From assembly GCA_002385815.1 (NCBI GenBank), contig DGEE01000054.1:1-6469 (forward strand): a stretch of DNA of 6,469 bases. The letters are read 5' to 3'. The DNA comes from Hungateiclostridiaceae bacterium UBA3934 (GTDB lineage: Bacteria > Bacillota > Clostridia > Acetivibrionales > DTU013). Shown piece by piece: positions 1 through 6,315 of the stretch. Below the pieces are notes generated by a model. That model was not told the origin of the DNA. It was given only the letters and a program-made list of their open reading frames with translations, and did not search any database. Positions within the stretch are counted from its first letter, which is position 1, and every line of letters starts with the position of its first letter. The translations under genes were made by a program, and so were the position numbers.

Positions 1-32
1 GGATAGATCATAAGCTGCATTGCTACGGCTCA

Positions 33-2138
33 TCAATAAATCGGACGGGATTTTTCGTCAGGGATGCCGCTTTTCCTGTAAAAATATGAGTTGATCACGT
101 CGCGCCATTCACAGGCATGTGCAGCCTGTTCTTCAAGCCTGGCAAGCACCCTGCCGAAGCAATCGGATCCGATGCGGCCTTCGAGGCTTTTCCACCTGTC
201 AACAAGTTCGGCGGCCCTGGCAGCCCCCTCGAAATGAGAGTCGTATATGTACTGGATCAGCGTAACGCCGGATTTGAGCCTGTAATCGTACTCGACCCTG
301 TGGAAGAAGAGCAGCAGCTCTTCAGGGCATGTTTCAATACTTTCGTATATCGAAGAATTCGGAGGGAAATACTTTCCTGCAAATCCCGTACCGGTGGCGA
401 CTGACCTGTCGACACCGATTCCTTTATGGTCGGCTCTGTGATATGTGCCCCATGCTGAGTATTCATAGCCGTCCACATTCGGCCCGTAATGGTGACCGGG
501 ATTGACCATCCAGCCGATACCCAGGGGCGTCGTATAGCTCTCGTATATATGATAAGAGTCAAGCAGCATGCCTGTTATCGTATCCGTGACCACAGGATCC
601 CTGCCGAAGGTCTGCATTGTCCACTCCCTTGCTATTTCTTCGGAGGTGAGCCACGGATCCCATGCCAGCCTGCCATAGCAGTAGAGATTGGCCTGGGCCA
701 GGTCATGTCCTGTCCAGTTCATGTCATCACCGATATTGGACACCGCTGCTATACCTGATATCAAGCCGTCCTCCGGCTCTGACAGTAATCGTGCCACAGT
801 GCTGCCCTTGCCACGGCTGTAAGTGTCAAAGTCCAGCACATCTTTCCACATCGGTGCCAGATAACACAGATGTCGCTGTTGTCCTGTGTACTCCTGGGTT
901 ACCTGCAGTTCAAGCATATAATTCGATTTTTTAAGCCCGCCTATGAGTGGGGACACGGGTTCCCTGACCTGAAAGTCCATAGGGCCGTTTTTTATCTGAA
1001 GGATCACATTATCATCAAAACTGCCGTCGAGAGGCATGAAATTATCATAAGCGGAATTTGCCCTGTCAGTGACTCTGTCGCGCCAGTCCTGTCTGCAGTT
1101 GTATACGAAACAGCGCCAGATCACCAGACCGCCGTATGGCTTGAGGGCAGCAGCCAGCATATTTGCACCTTCTGCATGATTCCTTCCGTACGTGAAAGGC
1201 CCCGGGCGGAACTCAGAATCGGCTTTGACGAGAAAACCGCCAAAATCGGGTATGTATTCGTATATCTCAGAAGCCTTTTCACTCCACCATGACCGTACTC
1301 TGCTGTCCAGCGGATCAGCAGTGTCAAGACCGCCCAGTTCGATGGGGCTGGAATAATTGATGCTCAGGTAGATCTTTATACCATATTCGCGGAAAATGTC
1401 CGCCAGTCTTGCTACTTTGGGAAGTTGCTCCTTCGTTATCAGCCTTGTTTCCGGTCCATGCACGTTGACATTGTTCAAAACGATACTGTTCAGACCGACG
1501 GATGCCATCAGACGGGCATAGTCCCTGACTCTTCTCAGATCTGTGGTGATTTGTCCGTTTCTGTAAAAAATAGAATTGCCGGCATAGCCTCTTTCGATGC
1601 TGCCGTCCATATTGTCCCACTGATTGAGCATGCGGAGTTTGATGGCCGGATTTTGCACTATATAAGCATTTTTATCGAAAGTTCCGCAAAGGATATGCCT
1701 TATGAGTGCGAATACGCCGTACAGAGCACCGGCGCCTGTTTTGGCTGCGATAACAGTGCAGTTGGCACCTCCGGTCTGACAGCTTTTTATGATGAAACCC
1801 TCGTTGTCCAGCCTGCAGGCTTCACTGTCAGAAATGTATCCATCCGACTCTGATCCGTTTCCGGTATCGGCGGTTTTCAGTGTTTTTCTCTGCGGGATCA
1901 GATGGATAAGCACTGTGTTGCCAGATGTCGGTTTTGAAACCAGTTCCGGTATCTTTCCGGATATGGCTGTCAATGCTTCTTTCAGTTCCTCGACAGCGAC
2001 TTCAAGCTCCTTTTGTACCGGGTCGGCACAGATGCTGTCGAATAACACGGTGTTTGGATTCGGTTTTGTCCATGTGGCCTGATTGTATACCAGCCAGGCT
2101 TTGTAGCCACTTTTATCACAGTTATGTATATTTGTCAT
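33..2138 (-). CDS. aguA: Alpha-glucuronidase, GH67 family, intracellular
   Basis: This enzyme removes alpha-1,2-linked glucuronic or 4-O-methylglucuronic acid from the non-reducing end of xylo-oligosaccharides (aldouronic acids). Three GH67 parts follow in order: an N-terminal domain (about residues 1-165), the catalytic barrel (about 166-470, opening with RMLNQWDNMDGSIERGYAG) and a helical C-terminal domain (about 470-700). The inverting catalytic residues are visible: Glu309 in KADSEFRPGP is the acid, and Asp388 in KNGPMDFQVREP and Glu416 in TQEYTGQ form the base pair. Their spacing (79 and 28 residues) equals that of the Geobacillus enzyme as I recall it (E285, D364, E392). There is no signal peptide, so it should be cytoplasmic and act on imported oligomers. 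The 701 residues exceed the usual 680 or so, apparently through an acidic loop near residues 85-109. The ATG at 2138 follows a purine-rich GGGAAAGGG at 2152-2144. The stop lies 32 bases from the window edge, so downstream partners are unseen. The family call is very secure. Confidence 0.97.
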   Translation of the reverse strand: MTNIHNCDKSGYKAWLVYNQATWTKPNPNTVLFDSICADPVQKELEVAVEELKEALTAISGKIPELVSKPTSGNTVLIHLIPQRKTLKTADTGNGSESDGYISDSEACRLDNEGFIIKSCQTGGANCTVIAAKTGAGALYGVFALIRHILCGTFDKNAYIVQNPAIKLRMLNQWDNMDGSIERGYAGNSIFYRNGQITTDLRRVRDYARLMASVGLNSIVLNNVNVHGPETRLITKEQLPKVARLADIFREYGIKIYLSINYSSPIELGGLDTADPLDSRVRSWWSEKASEIYEYIPDFGGFLVKADSEFRPGPFTYGRNHAEGANMLAAALKPYGGLVIWRCFVYNCRQDWRDRVTDRANSAYDNFMPLDGSFDDNVILQIKNGPMDFQVREPVSPLIGGLKKSNYMLELQVTQEYTGQQRHLCYLAPMWKDVLDFDTYSRGKGSTVARLLSEPEDGLISGIAAVSNIGDDMNWTGHDLAQANLYCYGRLAWDPWLTSEEIAREWTMQTFGRDPVVTDTITGMLLDSYHIYESYTTPLGIGWMVNPGHHYGPNVDGYEYSAWGTYHRADHKGIGVDRSVATGTGFAGKYFPPNSSIYESIETCPEELLLFFHRVEYDYRLKSGVTLIQYIYDSHFEGAARAAELVDRWKSLEGRIGSDCFGRVLARLEEQAAHACEWRDVINSYFYRKSGIPDEKSRPIY

Positions 2139-2143
2139 GCTAA

Positions 2144-2152
2144 CCCTTTCCC
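2144..2152 (-). promoter_or_regulatory. Ribosome binding site of aguA
   Basis: The minus strand reads GGGAAAGGG five bases before the ATG at 2138. It is purine-rich but lacks a true GGAGG core, so it is weaker than the sites of the two upstream genes. It still supports the ATG at 2138 as the start. Confidence 0.5.
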
Positions 2153-2192
2153 GAGCAGATGTACTCAGCAGAGTGATTACAGTTATAGTTAA

Positions 2193-2219
2193 AATATATC
2201 ATCAAAGACCTGATATCAA
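2193..2219 (-). promoter_or_regulatory. Possible internal promoter for aguA
   Basis: Between the URO-D-like gene and aguA the minus strand has TTGATA at 2219-2214, a 15-bp spacer, and TATATT at 2198-2193 preceded by TGA (an extended -10 form). The spacer is short, but the extended -10 could compensate. If it is real, aguA can be transcribed separately from the gene upstream. The call rests on motif inspection only. Confidence 0.3.
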
Positions 2220-2224
2220 AGGTC
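2207..2224 (-). repeat. Short inverted repeat between the URO-D-like gene and aguA
   Basis: GACCT and AGGTC form 5-bp arms around an 8-base centre that includes TGATATCA. The repeat overlaps the possible -35 element of the internal aguA promoter, as an operator would. It is too short and lacks a clean T-run, so it is a poor terminator. The length is near what chance allows. Confidence 0.25.
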
Positions 2225-2263
2225 ACACAGCCGGTGATGCAGATGCTTTTGTCTGTTTGGATC

Positions 2264-3397
2264 TCAGTACCTGCCGTAATTCTGTATGGCATACATAACG
2301 GCACGCATGCTTGTCAGCAGGCTTCCGTTGTTGATGGAACCGGCAGTTGAGAGATTGAGCCCCCTGGTTTCTCTGGCCATCTCGCAGTCGCGCCTGACTT
2401 CCTTTATGATAGCTTCGATGTCATTGTTCATGAATGTGAATGGGGCCAGGCAGCCGTCTATCCTTGTCCGCGGCATGTATTTGCGTATCTCGTCCACGAG
2501 CACATTGGGACCGAAATTGCATCCAGTAAGGTTCAGCCTGCCCAGTATCGGAAGGAGATGTGCCATATCAGAATCGGAATGCTGATAGCGGTAATCATCC
2601 GGATCTGGACACCACCGGTCGAACACGGCCTTGAGTATCGGATATCCGAACAGTTCATACATCTCAGGTGTCAGAAGGCAGCAGTTGTCATCTGCGAAGC
2701 TGAATCCACCCGGGCGGTTCGTTTCATCATATCCCGCTTCTTCATCCATTATCGCTGCCATCTCTGTAATGACTTTGAGTATAACATCTGAGAATCTTTT
2801 TGCCAGGTCAGGCTCATCTATGATAAGGAATATGAGATTTTCAGCGCCATAGATAGATGTGGCCAGCGTGACAGGGCCTCGCACATGTCTCATCAGCGGC
2901 GGCTTTATCCCATATGTTTCATAGATGCGCTTCTTCTCGCTTTCCCAGTCAGGAGGCAGGATGAACTCACGCAGATCCAGCTTCTCTACTCTGTCAAGCA
3001 GCTTTTCCAACTCGGATGGCGTATTGACAGTGCCTTCAAGCCATTCAGAAATGCCGTTGTGTATATATTTTCCTTCAAAGACTTCGCCGATCCTTTTGAC
3101 ATACGGGAATTCCGCATCCGGTTCCGGAAGGGTTTCAGGGAGCAGTCTGCGTCCCACGATCCTTTCAGCCTTGTCATTATACCGCTTGTTGAGCTCGAGC
3201 CTTCTTTCACGTGGTGTATGACCCCATGGATTGCCCTCTTCTCCAAGCTCTGCAAATACACATTCCTCGCTCATCCTGATGCCCAGGGCTACCTGTGGTG
3301 CATCCGGACTGAAGCAGTTGTCCTTGTGTGCCAGCTCATCGTCCTTCCAGAACTGGTCGAGATCGACATCCAGCATGGCCGCATCTTTTGTGCTCAT
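2264..3397 (-). CDS. Uroporphyrinogen decarboxylase (URO-D) superfamily protein, not HemE; possible methyltransferase
   Basis: The 377-residue protein has the URO-D/methyltransferase barrel signature: MRHVRGPVTLATSIYG (about residues 169-184), FSFADDNCCLLTPEMYELFG (232-251), YQHSDSDMAHLL (271-282), IDGCLAPFTF (313-322) and the C-terminal YAIQNYGRY. It lacks the N-terminal RQAGR substrate motif of true HemE, so haem synthesis is unlikely. Family members such as MtaA and CmuA move methyl groups to or from corrinoids. Their zinc-binding HxC and distal GC motifs read here as H273-S-D275 and G-S near 354, so that chemistry may differ; Cys293 and Cys316 are other possible ligands. The ATG at 3397 is preferred because it lies 8 bases from AGGAGGG (3412-3406); an in-frame GTG at 3403 is too close. 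It lies 125 bases before aguA, so a role in methylglucuronate use is plausible but is inference. The fold is fairly sure and the reaction unknown. Confidence 0.85.
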   Translation of the reverse strand: MSTKDAAMLDVDLDQFWKDDELAHKDNCFSPDAPQVALGIRMSEECVFAELGEEGNPWGHTPRERRLELNKRYNDKAERIVGRRLLPETLPEPDAEFPYVKRIGEVFEGKYIHNGISEWLEGTVNTPSELEKLLDRVEKLDLREFILPPDWESEKKRIYETYGIKPPLMRHVRGPVTLATSIYGAENLIFLIIDEPDLAKRFSDVILKVITEMAAIMDEEAGYDETNRPGGFSFADDNCCLLTPEMYELFGYPILKAVFDRWCPDPDDYRYQHSDSDMAHLLPILGRLNLTGCNFGPNVLVDEIRKYMPRTRIDGCLAPFTFMNNDIEAIIKEVRRDCEMARETRGLNLSTAGSINNGSLLTSMRAVMYAIQNYGRY

Positions 3398-3405
3398 GGT
3401 CACAT

Positions 3406-3412
3406 CCCTCCT
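3406..3412 (-). promoter_or_regulatory. Ribosome binding site that fixes the start of the URO-D-like gene
   Basis: AGGAGGG on the minus strand is a near-perfect Shine-Dalgarno sequence. It is 8 bases from the ATG at 3397 but only 2 bases from the alternative GTG at 3403, which decides for the ATG. Confidence 0.85.
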
Positions 3413-3418
3413 GGCAAT

Positions 3419-3447
3419 ATGATACAGGTTCGCTTTCAGCCATTCAA
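3419..3447 (-). promoter_or_regulatory. Possible promoter of the URO-D-like gene and aguA, with a cre-like half-site
   Basis: The minus strand shows TTGAAT (3447-3442), a 17-bp spacer and TATCAT (3424-3419). In the spacer, at 3438-3425, is TGAAAGCGAACCTG. Its left half matches the CcpA cre consensus TGWAANCG, but its right half does not. A start about 7 bases past the -10 would put the Shine-Dalgarno at the very 5' end of the transcript, which is unusual and lowers confidence. Read-through from the PBP gene is the alternative. Confidence 0.35.
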
Positions 3448-3460
3448 TGGAACTATTGAA
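3443..3460. repeat. 6-bp inverted repeat beside the possible -35 element
   Basis: TTCAAT (3443-3448) and ATTGAA (3455-3460) are perfect complementary arms around a 6-base centre. The repeat lies in the gap between the PBP stop and the URO-D-like start and covers most of the possible -35. It could be an operator. It is too AT-rich to be a convincing terminator for the minus-strand PBP transcript. Confidence 0.3.
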
Positions 3461-3484
3461 GTTTCTTTGTAATAATTAAGGGTG

Positions 3485-6136
3485 CTATTCCAGCGGTTCG
3501 TTCTCAGGCCAGTCATAACCGGCATTTTCCCGGGTAATGTCGCTGGCACTGCCACCGGGGACTTCCTCATACCATGAACTTCCGTCCTGCAAATCATGAT
3601 GTTGCCCGCCGCCTGTGACCGGATCATTGCCGTGGCCATCGGATGGCCAGAGCCAGTCGAAGATATCATTGAACGGATCATCGTCCGTTGGTATCGGAGG
3701 CGCACCATGTACCGTACAGTATTCACCCGCGGGCAGTTCATACACGACATCCCTCGGAGCCTTTTCGTTGGGTTTTTCAGGCAAATAGGGAATTTCGCGC
3801 TGAATGAATACCTTCGTTTCGACTTTGTCTGCCGGGCAGTAGGGTCCCGCCAGCAGGTTGCGCTGCATGGTGTCATGGCTTTCAGTACAGACCTGCGCTT
3901 CCACATGTACTGTACAGACATCATCATCACGAGGCTCTGTACCTTTTATGAAATATTCCGTTATTGTGGCATTGCCTCTTGGGTCACGTTTGCACAGCTC
4001 TGTTGCCACTTTCCCGGAGTAGATACAGATTTGTTTTTTTACGATGTCATCAGGCATCTCGTTGAAATCCTTCCACGGCAGATCTTCATGCACTTTTTTC
4101 ATGACGGCTGCCCATATCTTGTGGGCTTGCCACATTTCTTCAGTCTTGACCGGTATTGGCTCGCCGCCTGAGTTGTCATAGCCATACCATACAGCAGCGG
4201 CATAGTAGGGGGTATAGCCCACCAGCCATTTGTCGATATTGCTTTGGGTTGTACCAGTTTTTACAGCGACCGGCATGCCTATTACTTCTTCATTGATATT
4301 CGATGCTGCTGTACCTGAGTATGGGTACGGTGATGTCCGGCCCCTGGTCACTTCCTGCAGCAGATCTGTCATGATGAAGGCTGTCTGCTCGCTGTATACG
4401 ATATTTACTTTTACATTTGTCCTGTCGAGAAGCACCTTTCCGTTGCTGTCCTTTACCATTGTAAAGGTTGTGGGCTCATAATACAGACCCTCATGTGCAA
4501 AGGGCACATAGGAGGCCGCCAGTTGAAGCGGATTGATGCCCTGCTCCCAACCGCCCAGAACCAGCGAGATATACTTTTCCTTTTCTCTGTCGATACCTGA
4601 TTTCTTGAGATATTCTATGGAATTATCCGCACCCAGGAAGTCTCTCCACACTACTGCGGCGACTACGTTGACAGAGTTTTTTATGGCGTTGCGTACAGTA
4701 GTCAGGCCGTCATACCTGTTGTTGTAGTTGGTCGGATAGGCTCTTTCGGAATCCTTTCCTGTCAGCATATAAACAGCTTTGTCATCGATGACGGTCGCGG
4801 CTGTAATAAGCTTCATATCTATAGCGGGGCCGTAGGCCACTATGGGCTTGACGGTGGATCCGGGCTGTCTCTTCATGAGCGATGAGGAGGCCCTGTTGAG
4901 TGTGTTGCTGGCTTCTTTCTTGCCATAACCACCATACAGCGCTTTGACATGGCCGTTCTGGACATCGATTATGGCCATGGCCCCCTGCGGATGCTCCAGT
5001 TGTCTCCTGGCCGTTTCATTCACCAGGGGGAAATATGTCTCGTCCATGAATACCGAGTCCATGTCTGCCTGGATCTTGGGATCCATCGTGGTATAAATCT
5101 CGAGTCCGCCGCCGTATATCATATAATTTGCCATGGTCGCCGATATGTTCATCTCTTCCATCAGAGCCTTGCGGACATCCACGATGACCTGGTCGACGAA
5201 ATAGCTCTGCACACTGGATACCTTTTGTGATTTGGACTTGGGAGCGTACTTCAGATCCTCCTTGATAGCCTGGTCATATTGTTCCTTCGTTATTTTTCCA
5301 AGTTCAAGCATTTTACCGAGTATGACTTCCTGACGCTCCTTGGCGTACTCACGGCCTTTTTCAGTAAAGGGATTGTATTTGGCAGGATTTTTCGTTATCC
5401 CGGCCAGCAGCGCGCATTGAGCCAATGAAAGCTCACTGACAGGCTTGCCAAAATATTTCTTGGACGCTGACTGGACTCCGGTGCAGCTGTTTCCCCAGTA
5501 TCCAAGGTTCATATACAACTCGAGTATCTGCCATTTCTCCAGTTTTTGCTCAAGAAGTATCGCAGCATAGCCTTCCTGGACTTTTCTCTTGATGGAACGC
5601 GTCGTATCGCCTGTTATGTTCTTCACGACCTGTTGAGTAATGGTGCTGCCGCCGCGTGTAGCTTCACTGCTTCCGGTGAGTATGCTTTTGACGAACCCCA
5701 GGCCTGCGTTTATGACACCCTGGATATCAACACCCGGATGCTGTTCGAAGCGCTCGTCTTCAATGGAAATAATGGCATCCTTGAGATACTGGGGTACTTC
5801 CTTATCGGTGACGGGTTCGCTGTCCATATTGTCTCTGCCGGTGAGCTTCTGGATTATATTGCCTTTTGAGTCATAGATCAGAGTTGTCCTGTTGGAAGCC
5901 TTGGCAATCAGCTGCTCATCAGTGATAGGCTCTGCAGTTTCTATATATGCATAGACAGCACCGCCTACCAGTCCGGTCAGCGCGCACCCTATCGAAATGA
6001 CGAAAATGAGGATGCAGGCTATCAACGTCAATGCGAACTTTTTTATAAATAAAGATTTTCTCTGTTTTTTCTGTTTTTCAGGTTTGCTTCGCTTCTTTGC
6101 AGTTCCTTTTGAAGCAGATTTTTTTCCGAACTTCAT
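3485..6136 (-). CDS. Class A penicillin-binding protein (bifunctional transglycosylase/transpeptidase, PBP1A type)
   Basis: This membrane enzyme polymerises lipid II glycan strands and cross-links their peptides. The 883-residue protein starts with a Lys/Arg-rich cytoplasmic segment (1-33), then one membrane helix (about 34-62). The GT51 domain follows, with EDERFEQHPGVD at 126-137 (catalytic Glu126), GGSTITQQ at 162-169 and a second key glutamate, probably Glu188. The transpeptidase domain has SxxK as S427-TV-K430, SxN as S488-V-N490 and KTG at 626-628. Every catalytic motif is intact. A tail of about 180 residues carries six cysteines (704, 715, 741, 750, 767, 807) and ends in an acidic, Gly/Trp-rich stretch; similar tails occur in clostridial class A PBPs. 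The ATG at 6136 has AAGGAGG (6148-6142) 5 bases upstream. An upstream in-frame TTG at 6181 would place this site inside the coding region, so I reject it. A ponA/pbpF-type name would fit, but the exact orthologue is unclear. Confidence 0.96.
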   Translation of the reverse strand: MKFGKKSASKGTAKKRSKPEKQKKQRKSLFIKKFALTLIACILIFVISIGCALTGLVGGAVYAYIETAEPITDEQLIAKASNRTTLIYDSKGNIIQKLTGRDNMDSEPVTDKEVPQYLKDAIISIEDERFEQHPGVDIQGVINAGLGFVKSILTGSSEATRGGSTITQQVVKNITGDTTRSIKRKVQEGYAAILLEQKLEKWQILELYMNLGYWGNSCTGVQSASKKYFGKPVSELSLAQCALLAGITKNPAKYNPFTEKGREYAKERQEVILGKMLELGKITKEQYDQAIKEDLKYAPKSKSQKVSSVQSYFVDQVIVDVRKALMEEMNISATMANYMIYGGGLEIYTTMDPKIQADMDSVFMDETYFPLVNETARRQLEHPQGAMAIIDVQNGHVKALYGGYGKKEASNTLNRASSSLMKRQPGSTVKPIVAYGPAIDMKLITAATVIDDKAVYMLTGKDSERAYPTNYNNRYDGLTTVRNAIKNSVNVVAAVVWRDFLGADNSIEYLKKSGIDREKEKYISLVLGGWEQGINPLQLAASYVPFAHEGLYYEPTTFTMVKDSNGKVLLDRTNVKVNIVYSEQTAFIMTDLLQEVTRGRTSPYPYSGTAASNINEEVIGMPVAVKTGTTQSNIDKWLVGYTPYYAAAVWYGYDNSGGEPIPVKTEEMWQAHKIWAAVMKKVHEDLPWKDFNEMPDDIVKKQICIYSGKVATELCKRDPRGNATITEYFIKGTEPRDDDVCTVHVEAQVCTESHDTMQRNLLAGPYCPADKVETKVFIQREIPYLPEKPNEKAPRDVVYELPAGEYCTVHGAPPIPTDDDPFNDIFDWLWPSDGHGNDPVTGGGQHHDLQDGSSWYEEVPGGSASDITRENAGYDWPENEPLE

Positions 6137-6141
6137 CTTCT

Positions 6142-6148
6142 CCTCCTT
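6142..6148 (-). promoter_or_regulatory. Ribosome binding site that fixes the PBP start
   Basis: AAGGAGG on the minus strand sits 5 bases before the ATG at 6136. It shows that the longer reading from the TTG at 6181 is not the natural start. Confidence 0.85.
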
Positions 6149-6175
6149 GTCAGAAACAAACAGTTGATACATACT

Positions 6176-6205
6176 GTACAAGATGTTTAGACTGCTTTAT
6201 TGTAC
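6176..6205 (-). repeat. Inverted repeat in the PBP leader
   Basis: GTACAA (6205-6200) and TTGTAC (6181-6176) could pair with an 18-base loop in the 5' untranslated leader. The stem is short and does not cover the Shine-Dalgarno sequence. No known riboswitch or leader is recognised. Confidence 0.2.
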
Positions 6206-6234
6206 TGACAGTTCCACAACAAAAATGCTAATAC

Positions 6235-6264
6235 ATTATAGCACATTTGGCATTTGACTGTAAA
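6235..6264 (-). promoter_or_regulatory. Sigma-A-type promoter of the PBP gene
   Basis: The minus strand has TTTACA (6264-6259), an 18-bp spacer, and a perfect TATAAT (6240-6235) preceded by TGC, an extended -10. Transcription should begin near 6228, giving a leader of about 90 nt before the ATG at 6136. The surroundings are AT-rich. This is the best-looking promoter in the window. Confidence 0.7.
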
Positions 6265-6268
6265 ACCG

Positions 6269-6293
6269 ATAAAAATGACACCGCGCTCGGTGC
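6269..6293 (-). terminator. Weak terminator-like hairpin upstream of the PBP promoter
   Basis: On the minus strand CACCG (6292-6288) and CGGTG (6283-6279) form a 5-bp GC-rich stem with a 4-base loop, followed by TCATTTTTAT. This could end a minus-strand transcript arriving from beyond the right edge and insulate the PBP promoter. The stem is short and the T-run is interrupted, so the call is tentative. Confidence 0.3.
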
Positions 6294-6315
6294 TCAGGTG
6301 CCTGTTTATCATACA

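Noticed and set aside
1..32. Start of a further minus-strand gene after aguA
   Set aside because: ATG codons occur here but without a ribosome binding site, and too few codons remain to judge.
870..1853. Two plus-strand ORFs of about 140 codons opposite aguA
   Set aside because: They are antisense shadows of a well-conserved GH67 coding region, with no recognisable domain.
2264..3397. HemE, uroporphyrinogen decarboxylase of haem synthesis
   Set aside because: The RQAGR substrate motif is absent, and the neighbour is a xylan-degradation gene, not a haem gene.
3398..3403. GTG start for the URO-D-like gene
   Set aside because: It is only 2 bases from AGGAGGG. The ATG at 3397 has ideal spacing.
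3443..3470. Plus-strand terminator (hairpin followed by T-rich sequence)
   Set aside because: The stem is AT-rich and only 6 bp, and no plus-strand gene ends there.
2885..3472. Plus-strand ORF of 195 codons
   Set aside because: It lies almost wholly opposite the URO-D-like gene, whose protein has clear family motifs. Its translation shows no recognisable domain.
6137..6181. Extended PBP start at the TTG near 6181
   Set aside because: The extra 15 codons contain the strong AAGGAGG site that serves the ATG at 6136.
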